Shown piece after piece: positions 13,194-22,800 of a stretch of 43,221 nt of DNA. Each line of letters begins with the position of its first letter. Positions within the stretch are counted from its first letter, which is position 1. Where the stretch lies: positions 1-43,221 of the forward strand of contig CAKOXR010000004.1 of assembly GCA_934130215.1 (NCBI GenBank), given 5' to 3'. Below the pieces are notes generated by a model. That model had not been told where the DNA came from, ran no database searches, and was given only the letters and a program-made list of their open reading frames with translations. Made by a program: the position numbers and the translations under genes. Source of the stretch: an uncultured Bacilli bacterium. Lineage in GTDB: Bacteria > Bacillota_I > Bacilli_A > RF39 > UBA660.

Positions 13194-14909
13194 ATGTATC
13201 AAGTTTTATATAGAAAATATAGGCCGAGTAATTTTGATGAAGTAGTTGGGCAAAAAGTGATTGTTAAAACATTAAAAAATGCTATAAAATACGATCGGAT
13301 TTCACATGCTTATTTGTTTTGTGGACCTAGAGGTACGGGAAAAACAAGTATTGCTAAAATACTTGCAAAAACGGTAAATTGTTCTAATTTAAATGATTAT
13401 TTACCATGTAATAAGTGTGAAAATTGTATGCAATATAACAAAAAACAAAGTGTTGATATTATAGAAATTGATGCAGCATCTAATAATGGTGTTGACGAAA
13501 TACGAGAACTTAGGGACACTGTTAATTTAGTTCCAACATTTGGTAAATATAAAATATATATAATTGATGAAGTACATATGTTAACAACAAGTGCTTTTAA
13601 TGCTCTTTTAAAAACATTGGAAGAGCCTCCGAAACATGTTATTTTTATCTTGGCAACGACTGAACCTTATAAAATACCAGTAACTATTTTATCAAGATGT
13701 CAAAGATTTGATTTTAAACGAATATCAGTTGATGAAATTGTTGAAAGATTGCATGTAATATCTGAAAAAGAAGAAATTAAAATCTCAGATGATATTTTAA
13801 GGGAAATAGCTGCTTTATCTGATGGTGGTATGAGAGACTCTATTAATCTTTTAGATCAGGTTAATGCATATGTTGGAAAAGGTAATGCTATTACTTATAA
13901 TGATGTTCATGATGTTAATGGAACTTTAAAACCAGAAGAATTATATGATTTTATATCAAAAATACAAAATAATAATTTAAAGGAAGTTTTGTTACTTTCT
14001 GATTTATATAATGACCTTGGAAAAAATATTACAAAAGTATTGGAAGAATTTATTTCATTTTTTAGAAATATATTGATTGCTAAAATAGTACCAGATTATT
14101 TAAGTGAAAATGTTTACAGTGATTTCTATAAAAAAATTGCGAATGAATATACTATTGAGAAAATTAATAAAATACTAAAAATAATGAATGACTCTTTGTA
14201 TGATATGAGAATGAGTAATAATCCTAAAATTTTATTTGATTTACTTATTTTAAATATTTATGATATTTCAAATAAAGAAAATAGTGTATCAATAAACAAT
14301 AATGATAATACAATAAATTATTTCCCGGGAAATAATTTGGTTGAAAAACCCTTAAATAATAAGGAAAAAAGTTTGGGAAATAATTTGGGAAATAATTTTA
14401 AATCGGGAAATTCATATAACAAAAGTATTAAGAAAATTGAGGTTAGGTTAGATGATGATACAGTAAAAAAATATGAAGAAAAGAAGAATATTCGAATAGG
14501 TAATACATTAGCACTTTATAATCGAAATTTGATGAATGAAATTAGAGAAAAATTACCAGAAGTTAGGAATTATATATTAGATTCTAATTATAGTTCAGCT
14601 GCAAGTTTAGTTCTTGATGGAATATTAAAAGCAGCAGGTGGTAATTATTTGGTTTTTGTTTATAATAATGTATATGATTCAAATTTGTTTAATGAAAATA
14701 TAGATAAGATTGAATTATTGTTTGAATTATTATATAATAAGAAGTATAAAGTTATTGCTACGACTTCTAATGAATGGGAAAAAATAAGAGATGATTTTAA
14801 TCATAAAAGAAGAACTTTTTCATTTGTAGAAGAAAAAGAAAATTTAAAATGTGAAAATAATATTAGTCAAATTGAAGACGATTTTAGTAGTTTAATAACA
14901 ATAGAATAG
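13194..14909 (+). CDS. dnaX: DNA polymerase III subunit tau/gamma
   Basis: This 571-residue clamp-loader ATPase has Walker A GPRGTGKTS (about residues 45-53), the zinc module with four cysteines (VNCSN, LPCNKCENC), Walker B IYIIDEVHML and the sensor motif LSRCQRFDF. Domain III ends near residue 360. A low-complexity linker rich in Asn, Gly and Lys (about 365-425) joins it to the tau C-terminal part. That linker contains the repeats FPGNN and LGNNLGNN, whose DNA is a Noc-type palindrome plus half-sites (14315-14412). I see no properly phased slippery site for a gamma product. It starts the dnaX-ybaB-recR operon. Confidence 0.96.
   Translation: MYQVLYRKYRPSNFDEVVGQKVIVKTLKNAIKYDRISHAYLFCGPRGTGKTSIAKILAKTVNCSNLNDYLPCNKCENCMQYNKKQSVDIIEIDAASNNGVDEIRELRDTVNLVPTFGKYKIYIIDEVHMLTTSAFNALLKTLEEPPKHVIFILATTEPYKIPVTILSRCQRFDFKRISVDEIVERLHVISEKEEIKISDDILREIAALSDGGMRDSINLLDQVNAYVGKGNAITYNDVHDVNGTLKPEELYDFISKIQNNNLKEVLLLSDLYNDLGKNITKVLEEFISFFRNILIAKIVPDYLSENVYSDFYKKIANEYTIEKINKILKIMNDSLYDMRMSNNPKILFDLLILNIYDISNKENSVSINNNDNTINYFPGNNLVEKPLNNKEKSLGNNLGNNFKSGNSYNKSIKKIEVRLDDDTVKKYEEKKNIRIGNTLALYNRNLMNEIREKLPEVRNYILDSNYSSAASLVLDGILKAAGGNYLVFVYNNVYDSNLFNENIDKIELLFELLYNKKYKVIATTSNEWEKIRDDFNHKRRTFSFVEEKENLKCENNISQIEDDFSSLITIE
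14315..14338. promoter_or_regulatory. Perfect Noc-type palindrome inside dnaX
   Basis: The left arm AAATTATTTCCC is followed by its exact reverse complement, a 24-bp palindrome. The inner 16 bp, TATTTCCCGGGAAATA (14319-14334), equal the Noc-binding site of Bacillus subtilis. It encodes NYFPGNN in the disordered linker of DnaX. Confidence 0.75.
14375..14412. repeat. Noc half-site repeats inside dnaX
   Basis: TTTGGGAAATAA occurs twice, 12 bp apart (GGGAAATA at 14375 and 14387), followed by CGGGAAATT at 14404. These encode LGNNLGNNF and SGNS in the linker. The same TTGGGAAATAATT wording recurs in the array at 10649-12587. Confidence 0.6.
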
Positions 14910-14920
14910 GAGAAAAAAAT

Positions 14921-15211
14921 ATGAATATGCAAGCTATGCTAAGACAAGCACAAAAATTACAAAATGATATGATGAAAGAAAAGAAAGCGATTGATGAAAC
15001 TCTTTTTGAAGGTAATTCAGAATTAGTAACAATAAAAGCATATGGAAATAGAAAAATTGAGAGTGTTTCTATTAAAGATGAAGCAATGGAAGATAAAGAA
15101 ATGCTTGAAGATATGTTATTAATTGCTTTTAATGATGTTATTTCAAAAATAGATAAAAAAACTGATGAAAAAATGGGTAAATATACAAATGGTATGAGTG
15201 GGTTATTTTAA
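14921..15211 (+). CDS. YbaB/EbfC nucleoid-associated protein
   Basis: This 96-residue protein matches the YbaB/EbfC family: an N-terminal coiled helix (MQAMLRQAQKLQNDMMKEKK), a central strand region (VTIKAYGNRKIESVSI) and a C-terminal helix ending in MGKYTNGMSGLF. Members form tweezer-like dimers that bind DNA without strict sequence. It sits between dnaX and recR as in most bacteria. Its stop overlaps the recR start by one base (TAATG). Confidence 0.93.
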   Translation: MNMQAMLRQAQKLQNDMMKEKKAIDETLFEGNSELVTIKAYGNRKIESVSIKDEAMEDKEMLEDMLLIAFNDVISKIDKKTDEKMGKYTNGMSGLF

Positions 15212-15816
15212 TGAATTACATTAATTATTCTAAATCAATTCAAGATTTGATAGAATGTTTTAAAAAAATACCAGGTGTAGGGGAAAAAAGTGCAGAAAGA
15301 ATGGCATTATGGACTATTGAATGTGATGATGAATTTAATGAAAGATTTGCTAATAGCATTTTAAATATTAAAAAAAACATTAAAAAGTGTTCAATATGTA
15401 ATAATTTTTCAGAAAATGATATATGTGATATTTGTAATGATAAACAAAGAGATAATTCAATAATTTGTGTTGTTGAAAAACCAAAAAATATTATTTTGTT
15501 TGAAAAAACAGGTTCTTTTAATGGTAAATATTATGTTATAGATAATATTATGAAGAATGGTAATTATAATGATTTTAGTATTGATAAATTAATTAATATA
15601 ATTGATACTAATAATGTAAAAGAAGTTGTACTTGCTTTAGAACCTACTATTGATGGTGAGGTAACTTCACTTTATATAACAAAATTATTAGAAGAAAAAA
15701 ATATTTCCATATCTAAATTAGCACATGGAGTTCCACTTGGAGCAGATATGGATTATTTAGATTTATTAACACTGGAAACAGCTTTTGCTGATAGAAAACA
15801 AATTAATAATAAATAA
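15211..15816 (+). CDS. recR: Recombination mediator RecR
   Basis: This 201-residue protein works with RecF/RecO in gap repair. Features in order: helix-hairpin-helix IPGVGEKSAERM (20-31), a four-cysteine zinc site (Cys60, Cys63, Cys72, Cys75), a TOPRIM domain (ICVVEKPKNIILFE..., from about 85) and the C-terminal LAHGVPLGADMDYLDLLTLETAF-type ring motif. Length is standard. Start and stop are coupled with ybaB. Confidence 0.96.
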   Translation: MNYINYSKSIQDLIECFKKIPGVGEKSAERMALWTIECDDEFNERFANSILNIKKNIKKCSICNNFSENDICDICNDKQRDNSIICVVEKPKNIILFEKTGSFNGKYYVIDNIMKNGNYNDFSIDKLINIIDTNNVKEVVLALEPTIDGEVTSLYITKLLEEKNISISKLAHGVPLGADMDYLDLLTLETAFADRKQINNK

Positions 15817-15854
15817 TTTGTTTTTTCGCACATATATTTAAATGGGTGAAAAAT

Positions 15855-16040
15855 ATGATAAAAAAAATTATAAAATTTATTCAAAGAATTGTAATAAGTT
15901 TTATTCTTTTATATGCATATAATGTTTTTGCTGTTTCGTATAATATGGTTATTCCGATTAATTATTATACATTAGGAATGTTATTTTTGTTTGATATTCC
16001 GGGTTTATTATCTTTAATTTGTATTTTCTTTGCTATATAA
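15855..16040 (+). CDS. bofA: BofA-like membrane protein (pro-sigma-K processing inhibitor family)
   Basis: This 61-residue protein has two hydrophobic segments (VISFILLYAYNVFAVSY and LGMLFLFDIPGLLSLICIFF). It keeps the family pattern V-IPIN-T-IPG-L of Bacillus BofA, and lies right after recR, where B. subtilis has yaaL-bofA. In spore formers BofA holds the SpoIVFB protease inactive in the outer forespore membrane. The protein lacks the N-terminal segment of the 87-residue B. subtilis form. I take ATG 15855, 6 nt after GGGTG; a GTG at 15846 is in frame but too close to that site. Confidence 0.75.
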   Translation: MIKKIIKFIQRIVISFILLYAYNVFAVSYNMVIPINYYTLGMLFLFDIPGLLSLICIFFAI

Positions 16041-16054
16041 TAAGGAGAATTATG

Positions 16055-16954
16055 ATGTTTGATATAATAAAAAATGAACAAGAAAAAGTATATGATTTTA
16101 TTAAAAAAAATCATGAAAATGATTCTTTTTCTCATGCTTATATTATAGAAGAAAAAAATTATGATAATTTAGATTTATTTTTAAGATTTTTTGTTTCAAA
16201 TATATTAGATAAGGAATGTACTAATTTAGATAATAATGTAGATGTTTGTGTTATTAAACCAGAAAATGGAATGATAAAAAAAAATCAAGTTGATGATTTG
16301 CAAAAAAGGTTTTTAATTAAGTCAGCTTTTTCTGATAAAAAAGTTTATATTATGTATGGTGCTGATAAAATGAATGATGTTAGTGCTAATGCTTTACTTA
16401 AATTTATAGAGGAACCATCTGATGGTATATTTGGTATTCTTATAACGGAAAACAGATTTAGATTATTAACTACTATATTATCAAGATGTCAAATTATTAG
16501 ATTAAAATCAAAATCTTTAGAAAAAAAAGATGATATTTCTAATATTATATTTTACTTATCGAATAGTTCTAGGGTTTTAAATGAAAATAATTATGATTAT
16601 GTTAAAGATATAATGAATAAAGTTTTACTTTTTGTTGATTGTTATGAAAAAACAGGAATATTATCTTTGACAAGAACAAATTTGTTTTTTGGTAAACTTG
16701 TTAAATTGGATATAGAATTATTTTTAGATATTTTGATTTTATTTTATTATGATGTTATAAGATTAATGTCTTCATTTGATACTAATATATTTAATAAAAG
16801 TGAACTTTTAGAATATGTAAAAAATAATAATACTTTAGATAGTATTAATAATAAAATAAAGACTACTATTTTAATTAAGAATAAGTTGAGGTATAATATA
16901 AATGGAAATTTACTTATTGAAAGATTAATTTTACTTTACGAAGGGAGATGTTAA
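16055..16954 (+). CDS. holB: DNA polymerase III subunit delta'
   Basis: About 299 residues, an AAA+ fold related to DnaX with HAYII near the start, a VDDLQKRFLIKSAFSDKKVYIMYGADKMN core, ANALLKFIEEPSDG and LLTTILSRCQIIRL (about residue 142). There is no Walker A, as expected for delta', a non-ATPase stator of the clamp loader. The tandem ATG at 16052/16055 follows GGAG; 16055 gives the better 7-nt gap. It is followed by ricT, as in Bacillus (holB-yaaT). Confidence 0.92.
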   Translation: MFDIIKNEQEKVYDFIKKNHENDSFSHAYIIEEKNYDNLDLFLRFFVSNILDKECTNLDNNVDVCVIKPENGMIKKNQVDDLQKRFLIKSAFSDKKVYIMYGADKMNDVSANALLKFIEEPSDGIFGILITENRFRLLTTILSRCQIIRLKSKSLEKKDDISNIIFYLSNSSRVLNENNYDYVKDIMNKVLLFVDCYEKTGILSLTRTNLFFGKLVKLDIELFLDILILFYYDVIRLMSSFDTNIFNKSELLEYVKNNNTLDSINNKIKTTILIKNKLRYNINGNLLIERLILLYEGRC

Positions 16955-16956
16955 AT

Positions 16957-17742
16957 ATGGATGTTATAGGAGTACGATTCTCATATACTAATAAAATACA
17001 ATATTATTCCTTTAATGATATTGATATAAAAAAAGGAATGCAAGTTATTTGTGATTCTGATTATGGTATTTGTTTAGGAAATACAGTTACCAATATTATA
17101 GATATTAAAGAAGAAAAAATGAAAAAAAATATAAAAAATATAATTAGAATTGCAAATAATGATGATATTAAAAAAAATGATAAAAATGTATTAGATGCAA
17201 AAAAAGCTCTTGAAAAATGTAAAGAACTTATAAAAAAACATAATCTAGATATGCATGCTATAAGTTGTATTTATACTTTTGATAGAGATCAGTTAATTGT
17301 TTTTTTTGTAGCTGATTCAAGAGTTGATTTTAGAGAATTGGCAAGAGAACTTGCTTCTATATATAAGACAAGAATTGAATTAAGACAAATTGGTGTTCGT
17401 GATAAAGCAGGTTGTATTGGGGGAATTGGTATATGTGGTTGTGAGCTATGTTGTTCTAGATATTTAAAAGAATTTGATTCTGTATCTATTAATATGGCCA
17501 AAAATCAAAATATTGCTTTAAATCCTACGAAAATAAACGGAGTTTGTGGTAGGCTTTTATGTTGTTTAAAATATGAAGATGATGTTTATTGTAAAAAAAG
17601 AAAAGGTTTACCTACAGTAGGTAAAATTTATAAAACAAATAATGTAGAAGGAAAAGTTGTTTCAGTTGATGTCCTTAGCAGAACTATAAAGGTAGATATT
17701 GGTAATAATATAGTTGAGGTAATTATTGATGAAAACAATTAA
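16957..17742 (+). CDS. ricT: PSP1-domain protein RicT (YaaT)
   Basis: This 261-residue protein carries a PSP1 domain with two cysteine clusters: GCIGGIGICGCELCC (about residues 152-166) and CGRLLCCLKY (about 197-206). In Bacillus, RicT joins RicA and RicF in an Fe-S-containing complex that helps RNase Y cut mRNAs and affects competence and sporulation. The start at 16957 is 9 nt after GGGAG; an ATG at 16948 touches the ribosome site and is less likely. It lies between holB and the trmN6-like gene, the usual order. Confidence 0.92.
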   Translation: MDVIGVRFSYTNKIQYYSFNDIDIKKGMQVICDSDYGICLGNTVTNIIDIKEEKMKKNIKNIIRIANNDDIKKNDKNVLDAKKALEKCKELIKKHNLDMHAISCIYTFDRDQLIVFFVADSRVDFRELARELASIYKTRIELRQIGVRDKAGCIGGIGICGCELCCSRYLKEFDSVSINMAKNQNIALNPTKINGVCGRLLCCLKYEDDVYCKKRKGLPTVGKIYKTNNVEGKVVSVDVLSRTIKVDIGNNIVEVIIDENN

Positions 17743-18436
17743 TAATGTTTTAGGATTTGAAAATTTAAGAATTGTACAAGATACTGATGGTTTTAAATTT
17801 TCTCTTGATTCAGTTTTACTTGCTAATTTTGTTACATTAAATAAAAGTATTAAAAATATTCTAGATATAGGGTGTGGAAATGGTATAATTTCTATCCTTT
17901 TATCTAATAGAACAAATGCTTTTATTACTGGAGTTGAAGTTCAAAAGGAAAGTTATTTAAATGCTTTAGAAAGTATCAATATTAATAAGTTAAATAAGCA
18001 AATAAATGTATATAATTATGATATAAAAGAATACTATAAAACTATTGAAAGCGATACTTATGATGTTGTTGTTTCTAATCCGCCTTATTTTACAGGGGAA
18101 AATACAAGTAAAAATATTTCAAAAAAGATAGCAAGACATTCTTATTCTTTAAATTATGAAGATGTTATTTTAATTTCTAGAAAGATTTTAAAAAATAATG
18201 GTGTTCTTTCTATGGTTCATAGACCAGAAAATTTAATGGGTATTTTGTTTTGTATGAGAAAATATAATATAGAACCTAAAAAAATTAGATTTGTTTATCC
18301 ATATAAAGGAAAGAATGCTAATATTTTATTGATTGAAGGGACTAAAAATGGTAAACCTGGTTTAAAAGTTATGGATCCTTTATATGTTTATGAAAATGGA
18401 AAATATACAAAAGAAATAGAAAATTATTATAGTTAG
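17729..18436 (+). CDS. N6-adenine tRNA methyltransferase TrmN6-like
   Basis: A 235-residue class I methyltransferase. The SAM-binding motif ILDIGCGNG lies at about residues 44-52 and the N6-adenine-type catalytic motif NPPY at about 117-120. The family member in B. subtilis is YabB; E. coli TrmN6 modifies A37 of tRNA-Val. The start overlaps the end of ricT, with GAGG 10 nt upstream. It comes before rsmI as in Bacillus, though yazA and yabA are absent. Confidence 0.88.
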   Translation: MKTINNVLGFENLRIVQDTDGFKFSLDSVLLANFVTLNKSIKNILDIGCGNGIISILLSNRTNAFITGVEVQKESYLNALESININKLNKQINVYNYDIKEYYKTIESDTYDVVVSNPPYFTGENTSKNISKKIARHSYSLNYEDVILISRKILKNNGVLSMVHRPENLMGILFCMRKYNIEPKKIRFVYPYKGKNANILLIEGTKNGKPGLKVMDPLYVYENGKYTKEIENYYS

Positions 18437-18444
18437 GAGTTAGT

Positions 18445-19251
18445 ATGGCTACATTATATTTAATTCCAGTTCCAATTGGAAATATGGATGATATTACTAT
18501 AAGAACACTTGATACATTAAAAAGTGTTGATGTTATATTTTGTGAAGATACGAGAGAAACGGGGTTACTTCTTTCATATTTTAAAATTTCAAAAAAATTA
18601 ATTTCGAATAATGAACAAAATGAAAGAAAAAATATTGATAAAATTTTAGAATATTTAGAAAATGGAGAAAATGTTGGTATTGTAAGTGATCAAGGATGTC
18701 CTATTATTAGCGATCCTGGATATATTGTTGTTAGAGAAGTTAGTAATAGAGGATTTAATATAGTTGCACTTCCGGGTGCTTGTGCTATGATTCCAGCTTT
18801 AATGGTATCAGGAATTCCTCCACTTCCTTTTTCTTTTTATGGCTTTTTAAATGCTAGACAAAATAAACGTATAAAAGAACTTGAAAATTTAAAATCCATA
18901 AAACATACATTAATATTTTATGAGGCACCACATCGTTTAATAGAGGTTTTAAATGATATGAAAAATATATTTGGGGATAGATATATATCTATTTCTAGAG
19001 AAATTTCAAAAAAATATGAAGAAGTATATAGAGGTAATATTAGTGAATTAATAGATAAAATTGTTTTAAAAGGTCAATTTGTTATTATTGTTAGTGGTTC
19101 GAAAGAAGAAGTTGAAATTGATTATATAAATGAAATAAAAGAACTTGTTGATAATGGAATGAAAACAAATAATGCTATTAAAATGATTTGTAAAAAATAT
19201 AATTTAAAAAAAGAAGATGTTTATAAAAATTTTCATGGAATAGGTGAATAG
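18445..19251 (+). CDS. rsmI: 16S rRNA (cytidine-1402-2'-O)-methyltransferase RsmI
   Basis: This 268-residue protein has the tetrapyrrole-methylase fold. It opens with LYLIPVPIGNMDDIT and shows VIFCEDTRETGLLL, VSDQGCPIISDPG (about 77-89), ALPGACAMIPALMVSGIP and FYEAPHRL. RsmI methylates the ribose of C1402 in the decoding centre. A GGAG ribosome site precedes the ATG. It overlaps nothing but is tightly packed before pth. Confidence 0.96.
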   Translation: MATLYLIPVPIGNMDDITIRTLDTLKSVDVIFCEDTRETGLLLSYFKISKKLISNNEQNERKNIDKILEYLENGENVGIVSDQGCPIISDPGYIVVREVSNRGFNIVALPGACAMIPALMVSGIPPLPFSFYGFLNARQNKRIKELENLKSIKHTLIFYEAPHRLIEVLNDMKNIFGDRYISISREISKKYEEVYRGNISELIDKIVLKGQFVIIVSGSKEEVEIDYINEIKELVDNGMKTNNAIKMICKKYNLKKEDVYKNFHGIGE

Positions 19252-19252
19252 A

Positions 19253-19813
19253 ATGAAGTTAATTGTAGGGCTTGGAAATCCTGGGATTGAATATGAAAAT
19301 ACAAGACATAATATTGGTTTTATGGTCTTAGATAATTGGATGAATTATCATAATTATAAATTTGATAAAAAAAAATTTAATGGTGAATATGCTATTATAA
19401 AATACGATAATGAAGATGTTATAATTTTAAAACCTTTAAGTTTTATGAATTTATCTGGAACTGTTGTTTCAGCATTTGTAAACTATTTTAAGATTGACAT
19501 TAATGATATTCTTGTCATTTATGATGACAAAGATATAGAATTAGGATGTGTAAAATTAAAAAAGAATGGTTCATGTGGTGGACATAATGGAATTAGAAAT
19601 ATTATAGATAATTTAAAAACTGATAATATTAAAAGGTTAAAAGTCGGATTATCGAAAAATAATACAGATATGGTTTCTTTTGTTTTAGGAAAATTCACTA
19701 ATGAAGAAAAATGTAAACTTAAAGATGTTTTATGTAATACAAATAAAATTTTAGATGATTATTTAAGTTTATCATTTGATAATCTAATGAATAAATATAA
19801 TAAAAAGGGATGA
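19253..19813 (+). CDS. pth: Peptidyl-tRNA hydrolase
   Basis: A 186-residue enzyme that frees tRNA from dropped-off peptidyl-tRNA. Catalytic His19 is in NTRHNIGF; substrate residues Asn66 (KPLSFMNLSG) and Asn112 (GGHNGIRNI) and the YDDKD acid are present. The ATG at 19253 follows the AGGTG ribosome site by 6 nt and lies one base after the rsmI stop. The pth-mfd order is conserved in Bacillus. Confidence 0.96.
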   Translation: MKLIVGLGNPGIEYENTRHNIGFMVLDNWMNYHNYKFDKKKFNGEYAIIKYDNEDVIILKPLSFMNLSGTVVSAFVNYFKIDINDILVIYDDKDIELGCVKLKKNGSCGGHNGIRNIIDNLKTDNIKRLKVGLSKNNTDMVSFVLGKFTNEEKCKLKDVLCNTNKILDDYLSLSFDNLMNKYNKKG

Positions 19814-19817
19814 TTAT

Positions 19818-22800
19818 ATGTTAAAACTTTTTGATTTTAAAAAGTTTCCTAGTAAAGTAAGTGGTTTAAATGAAGAATTGAAATCAGAATATATTGTTGA
19901 ATTATATAAGAAATATGGTTCAGTTTTATTAGTTTGCGATACTTTATATGAAGCTAATAATTATTATCAATCAATATCTAAACATGAAGAATGTTTATTT
20001 TTTCCTATGGATGATTTTTTAACTAGTGAAGCTATTGCTGTTAGTCCAGAATTAAAAGTTACTAGGTTAGAAACTATTAATCAATTAATAAAAAATAATA
20101 ATAAAATAGTTATAACGAATATGATGGGATATTTAAGATATTTACCTTCAATAGAATTATACAAAAAATCATCTTTAAAAATAAAACTTGGTGATACTTT
20201 AGATATACATAAATTAGTTAATAAATTATATGATTTAGGATATATTAGAGAAAGTATTGTATTTAAAACGGGCGAAATTGCTGTTAGAGGTTTTGTTGTT
20301 GATATTTTCCCTATAAATTATAATAAACCTATTAGAATTGAATTTTGGGGAGATACTGTTGATTCAATTAGATTTTTTAATATAGATTCACAAATGTCCT
20401 TAGATAACATTAAAGAAATAAATATTTTAACTTATACAGAATTTTTATCTACTAAATCAGCACCTTTTGAATATCGTTTGCAAAAAAATCTAAAGGATTA
20501 TACTGATGTAGTTGGTATTATTGATTATTTAAAGAATAAAAATGTTGTATTTGATGATTATGATAGATTTAATGAATCTTATCTAAATTTAGTTAATGAA
20601 ATGATGGAATATAGTGTATCAAATAATATAAAAGCTGATTTTAAATATATGCATGATATAAATGATTTTAAATTAGATAATATTCTAGATATTAATAGTT
20701 TATCTGGTGAAAAGTATTTTTGCTCGAATATAATACCTTTTAACGGAATTGATGATATTAATAAAAGGTTAAATGAATATATTAAAAAAAATAATAAAAT
20801 TATAGTTTATATTAGTTCTATAAATAAAATTAATAAATTAATAAATGATTTAGAAAATGAAAATGCTTTTTTAACTGATGAAAATAATTTAGTAAATGGA
20901 AAAATAAATTTTGTTATTGGTGATATTAAAAGTGGTTTTATTTATAAGGATTATGTTGTTATTTCTGAATCAGAAATTTTTAATTCTAAAAATAATTATC
21001 AATATAAAACTAATTTTAAAATGGGTTCTAAAATTAGAGATATTAATAAATTAAATGTTGGAGATTATGTTGTTCATTCTTCATATGGTATAGGAATTTA
21101 TAAAGGAATTAAGACAATTGAAAAAAAAGGTATAAAAAAGGATTATTTACAAATTGTTTATGATAATTCAGATAAATTATATGTTCCTGCTTCAAAGATG
21201 GAATTTATTACAAAATATTCAAGTGGTGATGGTTTAAAACCTAAACTTAATAAATTAGGATCTAATGAGTGGAATAAAACTAAGGCAAAAGCAAGAAAAC
21301 ATATAGAAGAAATGACAAGAGAACTATTAGAACTATATGCTAAAAGGGAAAATTCTGTTGGTTTTCAATTTTTGGATAATAAAGAATTACAAGATGAATT
21401 TGATAATGATTTTGCTTATACAGAAACTCCTGATCAATTAAAAGTGGAGCAGGAAATTTGTACTGATATGGAATCTACTCATCCTATGGATCGACTTTTA
21501 TGTGGTGATGTTGGATATGGTAAAACAGAAGTTGCTTTTAGAGCTATGTTTAAAGCTGTTTGTTCCTCTAAGCAAGTTGCATTTTTATGTCCTACAACTA
21601 TATTGTCTAATCAACATTATAAGAATGCTATTGATAGATTTAAAGATTTTGATGTAAAAATATGTTTAATTAATAGATTTGTTTCAAAAAGAATAATGGA
21701 AGCTAATATTGAAAAAATAAGAAAAGGTGAAATAGACATAGTTATTGGAACACATCGATTATTATTAAATGATATTGTTTTTAAAGATCTAGGTTTACTT
21801 GTTATTGATGAAGAACAAAGATTTGGTGTCAGACATAAAGAAAAAATAAAATCATTAAAAAATAATATTGATGTTTTAACATTATCAGCGACTCCGATAC
21901 CTCGAACTTTACAAATGTCTATGACTGGGTTAAGAAGTTTATCATTAATTGAAACTCCACCTGTTAATAGATATCCTGTTCAAACATATGTTTTAAAAGA
22001 AAATAAAACAATAATTAAGGATGCAATTTATAAAGAGTTATCAAGAGGTGGTCAAATATTTATATTATATAATTATGTTGAATCCATTGTTGATAAAATG
22101 AATGAAATTAAGAGGATGATTCCTGATTTAAAAATTGTATATGCTCATGGCAGAATGACAAAAGTTGAACTTGAAGATGTTATGCAAAAATTTATAAATA
22201 AAGAATATGATTGTTTAATTTGTACTACCATTATAGAAACTGGTATTGATATACCTAATGTTAATACTTTAATAATTATGGATTCTGATAGATTTGGTTT
22301 ATCACAGTTATATCAAATTAGAGGTCGTGTTGGTCGTAGTAATAAAGTTGCTTATTGTTATTTAATGTATAAACCAGAAAAAAACTTAAATGAAATTGCT
22401 TTTAAAAGATTAAAAGCAATTAAAGAATTTACGGAACTTGGTAGTGGGTTTTCAATTGCTATGAGAGATCTTTCTTTAAGAGGGGCTGGTTCTATTTTAG
22501 GTAGTGAACAAGCAGGATTTGTTGATGATATTGGTATTGAACTATTTATGAAAATGTTGAATGAAGAAATTGATAGGTTGAATGGTAAAGAAAAAGAAGA
22601 AGTTAAAGAAATGCCTTTATTAGATGGACCTAGTAGTGTTGGGGATGATCTTGCTTTAGAATCTGATTTAAAATTATATATTCATAAGAAAATTAATGGA
22701 ATTGATTCTTTAGAAAGTCTTGAAAAAGTTAAAGATGAATTAACTGATCGTTTCGGTAAATTAGATGATGATGTTATAATATATATGTATAGTGAATATT

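Noticed and set aside
14360..14375. Programmed frameshift at an A-run in dnaX (gamma product)
   Set aside because: The AAAAAAG heptamer is out of phase with the reading frame (GAA AAA AGT) and no stem or upstream Shine-Dalgarno stimulator stands out.
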